Notes: a model not told the origin generated them from the letters alone. Shown: positions 10,332-20,586, numbered from the stretch's first letter. The stretch is 64,000 bases of DNA from an uncultured Pelagibacteraceae bacterium (GCA_902539165.1 CACBHY010000002.1:165342-229341), one strand, 5' to 3'. Program-made: numbers and translations.

Positions 10332-11249
10332 TCATTTTAAAACAGAAATAGCTTTAATTTTTTCTGGTCCAACACCACAACATCCACCGACAATTTGAGC
10401 ACCATTTGATACCCAAAGTTTTGCTTCTTCAAGATATGTAGATGGCGAAATATCATCAACTAATTTCCAATTTGGTTTTTGAAAATAGCCATTATTAGGA
10501 TAAGCACCAACTGTTCCTTTGTGAATTCTTTTTAAAATTTTTACTGCATCATTTGTAACTTTAATATCGGAGTGAGCAATCAAAATTGGTCCCTTATGAA
10601 TTTGACTGAATTTTATTAAAGAGTTTTCTAAATAGTCATAAAATTGAGCTTTAGAATTGGTTACACTTTCTTGATAGCCATGCATTAATTTTCTTTTTTC
10701 ATTATTCATTGCGCAAGAGATAGAAAGCCATATTGGTAAATCAATTTTAGATGAACATTCAATAATACTCTCTACAGTTTCATCTTTTGATGTCATTGCT
10801 TCTAAAATAATTAAATCGACACCTGCATCTGATAAAATCCTTAACTGTTCAGTAAATCCAGGTTTTATCTCATTAATAGTTAATTTATCCCAACTACCCG
10901 ATGTAGAAACCGATCCTGCAACTGCAATTTCTCTATCTGTCGATGCTGCAGCTTTTAATGCTATACTAACAGTTTTTTTGTTCCATTCTTGAGTAAATTC
11001 CTCATACCCATATTCTTTCATTGATATCGGTGTAATTGCGTAAGTGTTTGATGTAATTACATCTGCTCCAGATTTTATGTAGTTTTCATGGACTTGAAAA
11101 AGTTTATCCGGATCATCTATTGCACATTTTCCAGCCCATAAATCATTGTCCATCTTTGCACCAATTTGCTCTAGTTCTCCACCATTACCACCATCAAGTA
11201 TTACGATGCTATTGTTATCTAATTTTTCTTTTACATATTGGTAAGACAT
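10332..11249 (-). CDS. Homocysteine S-methyltransferase family protein
   Basis: ILDGGNGGELEQIG N-term; C-terminal Zn-binding GGCCG. Confidence 0.85.
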   Translation of the reverse strand: MSYQYVKEKLDNNSIVILDGGNGGELEQIGAKMDNDLWAGKCAIDDPDKLFQVHENYIKSGADVITSNTYAITPISMKEYGYEEFTQEWNKKTVSIALKAAASTDREIAVAGSVSTSGSWDKLTINEIKPGFTEQLRILSDAGVDLIILEAMTSKDETVESIIECSSKIDLPIWLSISCAMNNEKRKLMHGYQESVTNSKAQFYDYLENSLIKFSQIHKGPILIAHSDIKVTNDAVKILKRIHKGTVGAYPNNGYFQKPNWKLVDDISPSTYLEEAKLWVSNGAQIVGGCCGVGPEKIKAISVLK

Positions 11250-11252
11250 TAC

Positions 11253-11636
11253 CTATTTACTATTTGTAAACGCACAAATTTTATTTCCATCTAGATCACG
11301 AATATAAGAATAATAAACCCCTGAACCCTCAGGTCTTTCCCCACCAGAACCTTCGCTTGTTGCTCCCAGCTGTAAACCAAGTTCATGAAATTTGTCTACA
11401 ATATTTCTTGAATTAGTTATAAATGAAACTTGAGAACCATTACCTATAGTTGCTTGCTTTTTATTTACAGGCTTTGTAACGTAAAATTCAATTTTCCCAT
11501 CACTACCTTTTTGAGAATAACCTGCACAAACATCGTCGGTTTCAATTCTTTCTAAATCTAAAATTTTAAACAGTTCATCGTAAAATTTAATTGCACGATC
11601 TAAATCGTTAGTTCCAACCATTATGTAACCAATCAT
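11253..11636 (-). CDS. VOC family (glyoxalase-like) protein
   Basis: MIGYIMVGTNDLDRAIKFYDELF...YSYIRDLDGNKICAFT. Confidence 0.82.
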   Translation of the reverse strand: MIGYIMVGTNDLDRAIKFYDELFKILDLERIETDDVCAGYSQKGSDGKIEFYVTKPVNKKQATIGNGSQVSFITNSRNIVDKFHELGLQLGATSEGSGGERPEGSGVYYSYIRDLDGNKICAFTNSK

Positions 11637-11637
11637 A

Positions 11638-13071
11638 TTATTTTGGCCAATGAGTAATTGTTTTTACTTCTAAGAATTCATGCAATCCCCACACTCCACC
11701 TTCACGTCCATTCCCTGATTGCTTGTAACCACCGAAAGGGGCACCTGGGTCAGCACCATTTCCGTTAACATAAATTGTTCCTGCTTTAAGTTTTTTAGAG
11801 ACTCTTTTAGCTTTTTCTTTGTCTTCAGTCTGCAAATAATTTCCAAGACCATACTCAGTTTCATTTACAATTTTGATAGCCTCCTCTTCAGTTTCAAATG
11901 GAATAATTGAAAGAACAGGACCAAATATTTCTTCCTTAGCTACTCTCATATCGTTAGTTACATCTGTAAAAATTGTTGGTTTGATAAAGTAACCTTTATT
12001 CATACCGTTTGGAAGCTCAGGACCGCCAGCAGCCAAAGTAGCACCTTCATCTATACCACTTTGTATCAAGCTAATTATCTTATCGTATTGAGCTTTTGAA
12101 ACAACAGGACCTATATGATCTCCCTCTTTAGAAGCATGATCTACTTTTATCAAATTAGCTTCCTCTGTAGCTTCTTTTACAGCTCTATCATAGATTGATC
12201 TTTCAACTAGCATTCTTGTTGGTGCATCACAAGATTGGCCTGAATTACTCATTACATTTCTAATACCATCACGAACTGCATTAGGGTGTGAGTCAGCAAA
12301 AACAATGTTCCCACCTTTACCACCTAATTCAAGACAAACTCTTTTGATTGTTTCTGCTCCATTTTTTAAAATTAATTTTCCTGCACGTGTCGAACCTGTA
12401 AATGAAACTAAATCAATATCAGGGTGTGTTGAAATATCAGTACCTACACCTACACCATCTCCGTTTACTAGGTTAAAAACACCTGCTGGAAAGCCCGCTT
12501 CATCGATCATTTCAGCAAATAACATAGCAGACATAGGTGCTATTTCTGATGGTTTATGGATCATAGTACATCCAGTTGCGAATGCAGGAACAACTTTTAA
12601 AGCAATTTGGTTAATTGGCCAGTTCCATGGAGTAATTAGACCACACACTCCAATTGGCTCGTAGCAAATTCGGTTGTTTGATTCTGGACTGAATTGCTCG
12701 TCAAATTTAAATTCTTTTAATCTCACTATGAAATCTTCAAGGTGGGATTGACCGCTCGATGTTTGAGAGTCTCTTGACCAATCCATAGGTGCTCCCATTT
12801 CCATAGATATGGCTTCTGTCATTTCAGAATATCTTTTTTTATAAATATCTAATAATTTTTCTAGAAGATTAATTCTATCTTCCTTAGAGCTTTCACTCCA
12901 TGTTGCTAGCGCTTGTTTAGCAGCGCTCACAGCAGAGTTTGTATCCTCTTTTGAACCAAGAGAGATAGTTGCAAAAGCTTCTTCTGTAGAAGGATTAATT
13001 ACCTCAAGATCATTTGGTTTACTTGGAGAAACCCATTTTCCATTTATATAAAATTTTCTTTTGTCTAACAT
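11638..13071 (-). CDS. Aldehyde dehydrogenase family protein
   Basis: FTGSTRAGKLI, LELGGKGGNIVF, SGQSCDAPTRMLV, GYKQSGNGREGG. Confidence 0.9.
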   Translation of the reverse strand: MLDKRKFYINGKWVSPSKPNDLEVINPSTEEAFATISLGSKEDTNSAVSAAKQALATWSESSKEDRINLLEKLLDIYKKRYSEMTEAISMEMGAPMDWSRDSQTSSGQSHLEDFIVRLKEFKFDEQFSPESNNRICYEPIGVCGLITPWNWPINQIALKVVPAFATGCTMIHKPSEIAPMSAMLFAEMIDEAGFPAGVFNLVNGDGVGVGTDISTHPDIDLVSFTGSTRAGKLILKNGAETIKRVCLELGGKGGNIVFADSHPNAVRDGIRNVMSNSGQSCDAPTRMLVERSIYDRAVKEATEEANLIKVDHASKEGDHIGPVVSKAQYDKIISLIQSGIDEGATLAAGGPELPNGMNKGYFIKPTIFTDVTNDMRVAKEEIFGPVLSIIPFETEEEAIKIVNETEYGLGNYLQTEDKEKAKRVSKKLKAGTIYVNGNGADPGAPFGGYKQSGNGREGGVWGLHEFLEVKTITHWPK

Positions 13072-13093
13072 AATCTAACTCCTTATAATATAA

Positions 13094-14236
13094 TTAGTTG
13101 AATTCTTTAAGTATTTTTTCCCGGTGCTCATCTAAATCAGGTATGTCGCCTCTTTTTTTTGGATCTTTATAAGTTGACATCTTTATTGGGTTACCTGCTA
13201 ATTTAAAATCTCCAATAACTTTATGGTAAGCCTTAACAATCATATTCCTTGCTTCAACCTGTGGGTTCTCAACTGCTTCTTTAATATTGTATATAGGGCC
13301 GCAAGGAATTCTTTCTTTTTCCATTTCATTTACCCAATCAGTTGTTGATTTTGACGACAACTTATCTTCTAAAATTATTTTCAGTTTATCTATATTTTTT
13401 GCTCTAGCTGAATTGGAATTAAATTTTTCATCTATGCTAACTTCTGAAATTTTTAAAACGTTACATAATTTTTCAAACAATTTATCATTACCGGCAGCAA
13501 CTATAATGTAGCTATCTTTTGTTTTAAAAGCTTCAAAAGGTGCAATAGAAGGATGTCTTGAACCCATTGGTTCGGGAATTTCATGTTTTGATAAATATCT
13601 AGCAATTGCATTTTCAAGTATAGCTATTTGACAATCAAGCATGGAGACATCTATGAACATTCCTTTTCCAGTTTTTTGTCTATCGTATAAAGCTGCATTG
13701 ATACCAATAGCAGTAAACAGACCGGCAGTGATATCTCCAATTGACGTACCAACTCTTGTAGGTTCAGAGTTAGGTTGACCAGTTACACTCATCAATCCCC
13801 CCATACCTTGAACTACCATGTCGTATGCTGGCAATTCTTTTAAAGGACCTGTTTGTCCAAAACCAGAAGCAGATGCGTAAATTAGTTTAGGATATTTTTT
13901 ATTCACTTCTTCCCAACCATAACCCCATTTTTTTAGAGTACCAGGTTTAAAATTTTCTACTAAAATATCTGCCTTAGACAAAATTTTATCAAAAATTTTT
14001 TTATCATCTTCATTTTTTAAATTTAGAGCGATACTTTCTTTTCCTCTATTTAGTGACATAAAATAGGCAGAATAATCTTGAACAAACGGTCCAAATTTAC
14101 GAGAGTCATCACCAATTTCAGGTGCTTCAACTTTTATAACTCTTGCACCAAGATCTGATAATATCATAGTGCAATATGGACCAACTAATACCCTTGTTAA
14201 ATCTACAACTAATAAGTTTTTTAAAGGCCCATCCAT
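13094..14236 (-). CDS. CaiB/BaiF-type CoA-transferase
   Basis: LLVVDLTRVLVGPYCTMILSDLGARVIKVE, YDMVVQGMGGLMSVTG. Confidence 0.9.
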   Translation of the reverse strand: MDGPLKNLLVVDLTRVLVGPYCTMILSDLGARVIKVEAPEIGDDSRKFGPFVQDYSAYFMSLNRGKESIALNLKNEDDKKIFDKILSKADILVENFKPGTLKKWGYGWEEVNKKYPKLIYASASGFGQTGPLKELPAYDMVVQGMGGLMSVTGQPNSEPTRVGTSIGDITAGLFTAIGINAALYDRQKTGKGMFIDVSMLDCQIAILENAIARYLSKHEIPEPMGSRHPSIAPFEAFKTKDSYIIVAAGNDKLFEKLCNVLKISEVSIDEKFNSNSARAKNIDKLKIILEDKLSSKSTTDWVNEMEKERIPCGPIYNIKEAVENPQVEARNMIVKAYHKVIGDFKLAGNPIKMSTYKDPKKRGDIPDLDEHREKILKEFN

Positions 14237-14261
14237 AAAATTTTGCAGTTATTTTGAAGCC

Positions 14262-14290
14262 TTGACTCTTATCAACATCTTCATTTTAAT
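14262..14290 (+). promoter_or_regulatory. Candidate sigma-70-type promoter upstream of the TRAP operon: TTGACT-N17-TTTAAT
   Basis: -35 TTGACT at 14262-14267, 17-nt spacer, -10 TTTAAT at 14285-14290. Confidence 0.55.
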
Positions 14291-14324
14291 GCACGAATTA
14301 AATAACAATTGAGAGGAAAAAATA

Positions 14325-15335
14325 ATGTTTAAAAAATTATCTTTATATTTTACTTCATTAGTTTTGGCGTTCACAATGATTGGTTCTGCTTATGCTGTTA
14401 CGTTAAAAGCAAGTCATCAATGGCCTGGAACACCAAGGGCTGATGGATCATATGATCCGCGTCATGAAATGGTTCAAATAATTGCGGATGAAGTAAAAAA
14501 AGCTAACGTTGGAATAGATATAAGAATCTACCCAGCAAAATCTTTGTATAAACCAAAAGAACAGTGGAAACCAATGACTACTGGACAATTGGATATATCA
14601 GCATTTCCTTTAGCATATGCTTCAAAGTTTCATCCAGAATTTGATGCAACATTAATGCCTGGAACTGTAAAAAATCATGATCATGCATTGAGATTTAATA
14701 AAGGTCCAATGATGACAGAAATAAAAAGAATTATTACTGACGCCGGTGTAGTAGTTCTGTCTGATGCATGGTTAGGTGGAGGATTTGCATCAAAATCTAA
14801 ATGTATAAAAAATCCTAGTGATGCAAAAGGACAAGTAATGCGAGCTGCTGGAAAAGCTTTTAACCAAATGTTAGAAGCAGCGGGAGCTGGTATTCAAAGT
14901 ATGCCTTCTTCAGAAATCTACACTGGATTACAAACAGGTGTATTAACAGGTGCAAACACTAGTTCAGGAAGTTTTGTAAGTTATAAAATTTACGAACAAG
15001 TTAGCTGTGCGACACCTCCAGGAAAATTTGGATTATGGTTTATGTATGAGCCAATTCTTATGTCTAAAAAGTCTTTTGATGCTTTAAACTCAAAACAACA
15101 AAATGCACTTATGGACGCTGGAAAAGTTGCAGAAAAATATATGACTGCTCAAGTTGAAAACTTAGATAAAAAGTTTGAGGATGCATATAAAGCTGCTGGT
15201 GTAAAATTAGTTTATATGGATGAGAAAGATCACGCTGCTTGGGTTGAGATAGCAAAAAAATCTTCTCACAAAGCTTTCGCCGAGAAAGTTCCAGGTGGAG
15301 ATAAATTAATGGAAATGGCTTTGGCAGTTAAATAA
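14325..15335 (+). CDS. dctP: TRAP transporter substrate-binding protein, DctP family
   Basis: Signal peptide, DctP-like fold motifs (DAWLGGGFASKSKCIKNPSDAKGQVMRAAG). Confidence 0.87.
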   Translation: MFKKLSLYFTSLVLAFTMIGSAYAVTLKASHQWPGTPRADGSYDPRHEMVQIIADEVKKANVGIDIRIYPAKSLYKPKEQWKPMTTGQLDISAFPLAYASKFHPEFDATLMPGTVKNHDHALRFNKGPMMTEIKRIITDAGVVVLSDAWLGGGFASKSKCIKNPSDAKGQVMRAAGKAFNQMLEAAGAGIQSMPSSEIYTGLQTGVLTGANTSSGSFVSYKIYEQVSCATPPGKFGLWFMYEPILMSKKSFDALNSKQQNALMDAGKVAEKYMTAQVENLDKKFEDAYKAAGVKLVYMDEKDHAAWVEIAKKSSHKAFAEKVPGGDKLMEMALAVK

Positions 15336-15350
15336 AAATACTATATAAAG

Positions 15351-15387
15351 AACCCCTATTTATTGATTTTAAATAGGGGTTTTTTTT
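15351..15387 (+). terminator. Rho-independent terminator/attenuator between dctP and dctQ
   Basis: AACCCCTATTT / AAATAGGGGTT 11-bp stem, 9-nt loop, 8-T tract ending directly at the dctQ ATG. Confidence 0.9.
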
Positions 15388-15882
15388 ATGAAAAATAAAT
15401 ATTTAAAATTTTGCGATTTTATAGCAAGAGCTTGTGGAGCTTTTGCTGTTTTGGCCTTACTTTTATCTATATTAGTTATTGTGGAACTAGTATTTGAAAG
15501 ATATTTTTTTCAAAGAGCAATAACTTGGCAAACTGAACTTGTAACAATGTTACTAGTTGCTTCTACATTTATAGGTAGTGCTTATGTTTTAAGCGAAAAA
15601 GCTCATGTTAGTATGGAGTGGATTTATGATTTTATGTCAAAAAAAAGTGTTTTACGTCTCAAAATATTCACTTCATTTTTAAGTTTATTATTTTTTTTAA
15701 TTTTGTTTTATTTTGGTTTTTTGATGGTAGAGGAAGCATTTACTAAAAACTACTCTACAGGAACAGTTTGGGATCCTCCATTATGGATACCTTATTCATC
15801 AATGATGATAGGAGCTATTTTAATGATACTTCAATACATTGCGGAAATTATTAAATTAACGGATGAGGCTAAGCAAAATTAA
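15388..15882 (+). CDS. dctQ: TRAP transporter small permease, DctQ family
   Basis: 164 aa, 4 TM, RAITWQTELVTMLLVASTFIGSAYVL. Confidence 0.85.
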   Translation: MKNKYLKFCDFIARACGAFAVLALLLSILVIVELVFERYFFQRAITWQTELVTMLLVASTFIGSAYVLSEKAHVSMEWIYDFMSKKSVLRLKIFTSFLSLLFFLILFYFGFLMVEEAFTKNYSTGTVWDPPLWIPYSSMMIGAILMILQYIAEIIKLTDEAKQN

Positions 15883-17213
15883 TGGATCCTCTAATAATAG
15901 CAATTATAGTAGCTGTTTTTACATTGATAGTTTTATTTTCTGGAATACCGATCGCCTTTGGTCTTAGTTTTGTATCAATAGTTTTACTGGTTGCATTTGA
16001 AGGTATTCAAATGCTCGATGTTTTTGCAGAAACATTTTATGCGGGCCTAAATTCTTTTGTACTTCTCTCAATTCCAATGTTTATTTTAATGGGAATGGCA
16101 GTAGCAAATTCTCCTGCTGGAAAGGATCTTTATACTGGTTTAGATAGATGGCTTTGGCGAGTGCCAGGGGGGTTAGTTATTTCTAATATAGGTGCTTGTT
16201 CTATATTTGCTGCTTTAAGTGGATCTAGTCCAGCTACATGTGCAGCCATAGGTACAATGGGTATACCAGAAATGAGAAAGAGAGGTTACTCTGACCAAAT
16301 TGCTACAGGTACTATTGCAGCGGGTGGAACATTAGGAGTCTTGATTCCTCCAAGCATAGTTTTAATTGTTTATGGAATTGCAACCGGTACATCTATTGGA
16401 AGATTATTTTTATGTGGTTTGGTTCCAGGCTTTATGTTAGCTGGCATGTTTGCTATTTGGGCATTAATACATAGTTACTTCATTGATAAAGAAGCAGCAA
16501 AAGCTTTAAGTAATAGAGTAAGACCAACCTTAAAAGAAAAACTGGAAGTGTTACCAAGAATACTCCCATTCTTAGCAATTATAGCTGGAGTTCTATATGT
16601 TTTGTATGGTGGTGTAGCAACTCCTTCTGAAGCTTCTGGTGTTGGAGCATTTTTAGTATTTGTATTGATAGCCGTAGTCTACAAAATTTATCAACCAAAA
16701 AAAATATGGAATATAGTTAAAGTATCAATGAAAGAGAGTGTAATGATTATGTTCATTATTGCAGCTTCTTATCTTTTTGCTTTTACTCTTTCCCAGCTTT
16801 ATGTAACTCAGTCTTTAGCTCAGAGTATGGTTGAACTAAGTTCTAATAAATGGGTTGTATTTCTTTTAATAAATATTTTTCTTTTAATAGCCGGTTTCTT
16901 CTTACCTCCAGTTGCTGTGATAGTAATGACATCAGCAATATTGTTACCCGTTATAACAACTTTAGGATTTGATCCATATTGGTTTGCAATTGTATTTACT
17001 ATAAATATGGAAATAGGATTGATAACTCCACCTGTTGGATTAAATCTTTATATAATTAAAGGAATTACCCCAGACGTTAGTTTGTCAGAAATCTTAAAAG
17101 GTTCTATACCATTTATGATTATAATGGCTTTAGCTATTTTAATTTTATGTATCTTTCCAGAAATAGTGACATGGCTTCCTGACAAAATAATGGGTAAACC
17201 TCTTGGATACTAA
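15882..17213 (+). CDS. dctM: TRAP transporter large permease, DctM family
   Basis: 443 aa, GSSPATCAAIGTMGIPEM, GGTLGVLIPPSIVLIVYG. Confidence 0.9.
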   Translation: MDPLIIAIIVAVFTLIVLFSGIPIAFGLSFVSIVLLVAFEGIQMLDVFAETFYAGLNSFVLLSIPMFILMGMAVANSPAGKDLYTGLDRWLWRVPGGLVISNIGACSIFAALSGSSPATCAAIGTMGIPEMRKRGYSDQIATGTIAAGGTLGVLIPPSIVLIVYGIATGTSIGRLFLCGLVPGFMLAGMFAIWALIHSYFIDKEAAKALSNRVRPTLKEKLEVLPRILPFLAIIAGVLYVLYGGVATPSEASGVGAFLVFVLIAVVYKIYQPKKIWNIVKVSMKESVMIMFIIAASYLFAFTLSQLYVTQSLAQSMVELSSNKWVVFLLINIFLLIAGFFLPPVAVIVMTSAILLPVITTLGFDPYWFAIVFTINMEIGLITPPVGLNLYIIKGITPDVSLSEILKGSIPFMIIMALAILILCIFPEIVTWLPDKIMGKPLGY

Positions 17214-18207
17214 TAATAAAATTAATCGAAAAATATCTGTTGCTCCAATGATGGATTGCACAGATAGACATGATCGTTTTTTCTTAAGATTAATGAGTAA
17301 AAACGTCATGCTTTATTCTGAAATGGTTGCAACTAAATCTGCAATACATGGAGATAGAAAAAAAATCTTATCCTACAGTCCTGAAGAAAAACCATTAGCA
17401 TTACAAGTTGGTGGATCAAATAAAGAAGAGTTAGCAGAAGTTGCAAAGATCGCAGAGGATATGGGATACGATGAAATCAATATAAATCTTGGGTGTCCAA
17501 GTAAAAAGGTTCAAAAAAATATGTTTGGAGCATGCTTAATGAAAGAACCAGATCTGGTAGCAGAGTGTATAAATTCAATGGTAAATGCTTGCAATATTCC
17601 AGTTACTGCCAAAACAAGAATTGGTTTTGATCAAACAGAAGAATTTGATTATTTGAATAATTTTATTCATAAAATGCGTGATGCAGGAACCAAAACATTC
17701 ATTTTGCATGCAAGAAAAGCAATGCTGACTGGTTTATCTCCAAAACAAAATTTAAATATTCCTAAATTAAATTACAACATGGTTTACGAAATAAAAAAGC
17801 AAAACCCTGAATTGGAAATAATTATTAATGGAGGTATTTCAAAAGTAAGCGAAATTAATAATCATTTAAATTTTTGTGATGGTGTCATGATTGGAAGATC
17901 GATTTATCAAAATCCATATTTTTTAATAGAAATTGAAAAAGAGTTATTCAAAAATGATAACAATCCAACAAGAGAACAGGTTGTAGAAAAACTTTTAGAA
18001 TATGTAGATAAAGAGGTTAAATTAGGAACAAAAGTTAATCATATAATGAGACATACAGTAGGTCTGTATCATGGTCAGGTTGGTTCAAAAGATTGGAAAA
18101 GATATTTAAGTGATAATCTAATGGCTCGAGAGTCTGATTTTCAAAAAACAAAACATATTATGACAATTGTTCAAAATAATGAGAAAGCAATCCAGGCCAA
18201 TTCTTAA
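17203..18207 (+). CDS. dusA: tRNA-dihydrouridine synthase (DusA-like)
   Basis: VAPMMDCTDRHDRFFLRLMS, NINLGCPSKKVQ, GVMIGRSIYQNPYFL; TTG start is uncertain. Confidence 0.88.
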   Translation: MDTNNKINRKISVAPMMDCTDRHDRFFLRLMSKNVMLYSEMVATKSAIHGDRKKILSYSPEEKPLALQVGGSNKEELAEVAKIAEDMGYDEININLGCPSKKVQKNMFGACLMKEPDLVAECINSMVNACNIPVTAKTRIGFDQTEEFDYLNNFIHKMRDAGTKTFILHARKAMLTGLSPKQNLNIPKLNYNMVYEIKKQNPELEIIINGGISKVSEINNHLNFCDGVMIGRSIYQNPYFLIEIEKELFKNDNNPTREQVVEKLLEYVDKEVKLGTKVNHIMRHTVGLYHGQVGSKDWKRYLSDNLMARESDFQKTKHIMTIVQNNEKAIQANS

Positions 18208-19043
18208 TGGAAATTTTAGATATAAATGAAATAATTAATTTATTAGTTGTTTTATCAATAGCTGCATCAGTTGCAGGTTTTATGGCAGGTTTATTAGGAG
18301 TTGGAGGCGGTATTATAATGGTACCAGCTCTTTATTATGCATTTACAGTATTAGATTTTGATATTGCAACAAGAATGCATTTGTCTGTTGGAACCTCTTT
18401 AGCAATAATAATTCCAACATCAGTTATTTCAGCTAAGACTCATATGGAATTTGATGCAGTTGATTTTAAATTAGTAAAATCATTTGGTGTTTTTATTGTA
18501 CTTGGAGTAATTGGAGGTACTTTTTTAGCAGTAAATTTAAAAACACCCACTTTTGTTTTATTTTTTTCAATTATGGCTTTCATAGTTGGCTTATTTTTTA
18601 TTTTCTTTAGAGAAAAAGTTGTAGAAAATCCAAAACAAATTAAAGATTCAATTAAAAATATTTCTGGAATTATCGTTGGTTTTATTTCTGTGTTACTTGG
18701 TATTGGAGGTGGATCTTTAATGGTCCCATTTATGAGAACTTTTGGTTACGATATAAGAAAATCTATAGGAACAGCATCAGCTATTGGGTTTTTGATTGCT
18801 TTAAGTGGAACTATTACAATGATAACTGGAGGTAAAATTGTTGGAAACGTAAGCACACCTTTTAGTATTGGTTACATTAATTTATTAGGTTTTATTGTGT
18901 TTGTGCCTGTGACGATGTTAATGGCACGCGTAGGTGCAAAAGCTGTATATAAATTAGATAAAAAGCTGTTAAGCAGGATCTTTGGAACTTTTTTAATTGC
19001 TGTTTCTATAAGATCTTTTATTGAATATTTAAATTTAACTTAA
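18207..19043 (+). CDS. TauE/SafE (TSUP) family membrane protein
   Basis: GLLGVGGGIIMVPALYY and LLGIGGGSLMVPFMR repeats. Confidence 0.85.
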   Translation: MEILDINEIINLLVVLSIAASVAGFMAGLLGVGGGIIMVPALYYAFTVLDFDIATRMHLSVGTSLAIIIPTSVISAKTHMEFDAVDFKLVKSFGVFIVLGVIGGTFLAVNLKTPTFVLFFSIMAFIVGLFFIFFREKVVENPKQIKDSIKNISGIIVGFISVLLGIGGGSLMVPFMRTFGYDIRKSIGTASAIGFLIALSGTITMITGGKIVGNVSTPFSIGYINLLGFIVFVPVTMLMARVGAKAVYKLDKKLLSRIFGTFLIAVSIRSFIEYLNLT

Positions 19044-19062
19044 TAAAAAATTATAAATAATA

Positions 19063-20370
19063 ATGAAATTCAATTTAAAAGAAATTATTTCTTCAATAGC
19101 AGATGTTGGTCAAAAGCTATTTAAAAAAACTGAACTTAAAAAAAACGACCTAGAAACAATTCTATCATTGTGTGATGATTTAATTTCTAATAAAGGCGCT
19201 GCATTTGGTATTACTGTTGCAAGAGATATAACTGATTTATATCAATCACTTACACTGGAAAATAAGCTTCTTTTTTTTCAAAAGATTAATGAGAAATATA
19301 AGCCTAATCACACAAAAGTTGCAGAAGCTATTGAAACTTATCAAAAAACCCAAAATGATAAAAATTTATACAGGTTATTTATTACCTCAGAAGGGAAAAG
19401 AAGAGAACTTTTTAAGAGAATGAACATGGCTCCTAATGGAATTTCAACAATCGTTTCGTTGAGAGAAGATTTGTTAAAAATTCTAGATGAACACAAAGAC
19501 CTCAAACCTTTAGATGATGACTTAAGAGAATTATTTAAATCCTGGTTTAATCCAGGATTTCTTAAACTTGCGAAAATAACTTGGGATACCAAAGCAGCAG
19601 TTTTAGAAAAAATTATGAAATATGAGAGAGTTCATGAAATTAAAGATATGGATGAACTTAAAAGAAGATTAGGGGAAGACAGAAGATTTTTTTCATACTT
19701 TCATCCAGCACTTGAAGATGAACCAATAATATTTGTTCAAGTAGCACTAACAAATGGTCTTGGAAAATCCATTCAAGAAATAACGAAACCCAGAACTGAA
19801 GGGGATAAAAAATATGATTCTGCAACTTTTTATTCTATCAGTAATTGCCAAGAGGGATTATCAAGAGTAACACTGGGAAATTTTTTAATTAAAAGAGTAG
19901 TTTTTGAAATACAAGAAGAGTTACCAAATATAAAAAATTTTGGAACTTTGTCTCCTATACCTGGTTTTAGAGATTGGTTTTCTTATTTGGAGGATAGCAA
20001 AATTAAAAATATTCTAGGAAATATCTCCTTAGAAAACATATCTTTTTTAAAATCACCCGACTTAAAACCTGGAGATCCCAGAATTCTTTCAAACAAAGAT
20101 GCTTTATTAAAATTAGTTGCACATTATTTAATGAATGAAAAAAATAATAAAAAATTACCTATTAACGATGTTTGTAGATTTCATTTAGGTAACGGAGCAA
20201 TAATTGACGATATTATTATTAACGCAAATGTATCAGAGGTAGGTTTAAATAGATCATTTGGTGTAATGGTAAATTATTTATACGAACTAAAGAATATCGA
20301 AAAAAATCACGAGGACTATATCAATAATAAAAAGATAATTGTTTCTGACAAGGTTAAAAAACTTATTTAA
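19063..20370 (+). CDS. Malonyl-CoA decarboxylase
   Basis: RLGEDRRFFSYFHPALEDEPIIFVQVALTNGL; C-terminal RFHLGNGAIIDDI...NRSFGVMVNYLY. Confidence 0.88.
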   Translation: MKFNLKEIISSIADVGQKLFKKTELKKNDLETILSLCDDLISNKGAAFGITVARDITDLYQSLTLENKLLFFQKINEKYKPNHTKVAEAIETYQKTQNDKNLYRLFITSEGKRRELFKRMNMAPNGISTIVSLREDLLKILDEHKDLKPLDDDLRELFKSWFNPGFLKLAKITWDTKAAVLEKIMKYERVHEIKDMDELKRRLGEDRRFFSYFHPALEDEPIIFVQVALTNGLGKSIQEITKPRTEGDKKYDSATFYSISNCQEGLSRVTLGNFLIKRVVFEIQEELPNIKNFGTLSPIPGFRDWFSYLEDSKIKNILGNISLENISFLKSPDLKPGDPRILSNKDALLKLVAHYLMNEKNNKKLPINDVCRFHLGNGAIIDDIIINANVSEVGLNRSFGVMVNYLYELKNIEKNHEDYINNKKIIVSDKVKKLI

Positions 20371-20373
20371 CTT

Positions 20374-20574
20374 CTAATTCATACCCCATTTAATTTTATT
20401 CCAAATTCTTTCATGAAAATAGTAAAAGAAAAGAGGAATAATTGAGCCAATACCCAGTATACTAGCACCAGTAAAAGTTCCAGTATAAATATAACCAAAT
20501 ATTACCCAGTAAATGAAAATGAAAAGTCTCCACGAAAAAGTTTTTGCTATAGATCTAACTTTTTTATCAGCCAT
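20374..20574 (-). CDS. DUF2061-type small membrane protein
   Basis: 66 aa; RSIAKTFSWRLFIFIYWVIFGYIYTGTFTGASILG. Confidence 0.7.
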   Translation of the reverse strand: MADKKVRSIAKTFSWRLFIFIYWVIFGYIYTGTFTGASILGIGSIIPLFFYYFHERIWNKIKWGMN

Positions 20575-20586
20575 ATGGTTGTTTAC

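Noticed and set aside
14237-14324. Glycine- or SAM-type riboswitch in leaders of transporter/metabolic genes
   Set aside because: Leader regions are too short (e.g. about 35 nt after the predicted dctP promoter) and no conserved aptamer core was recognised
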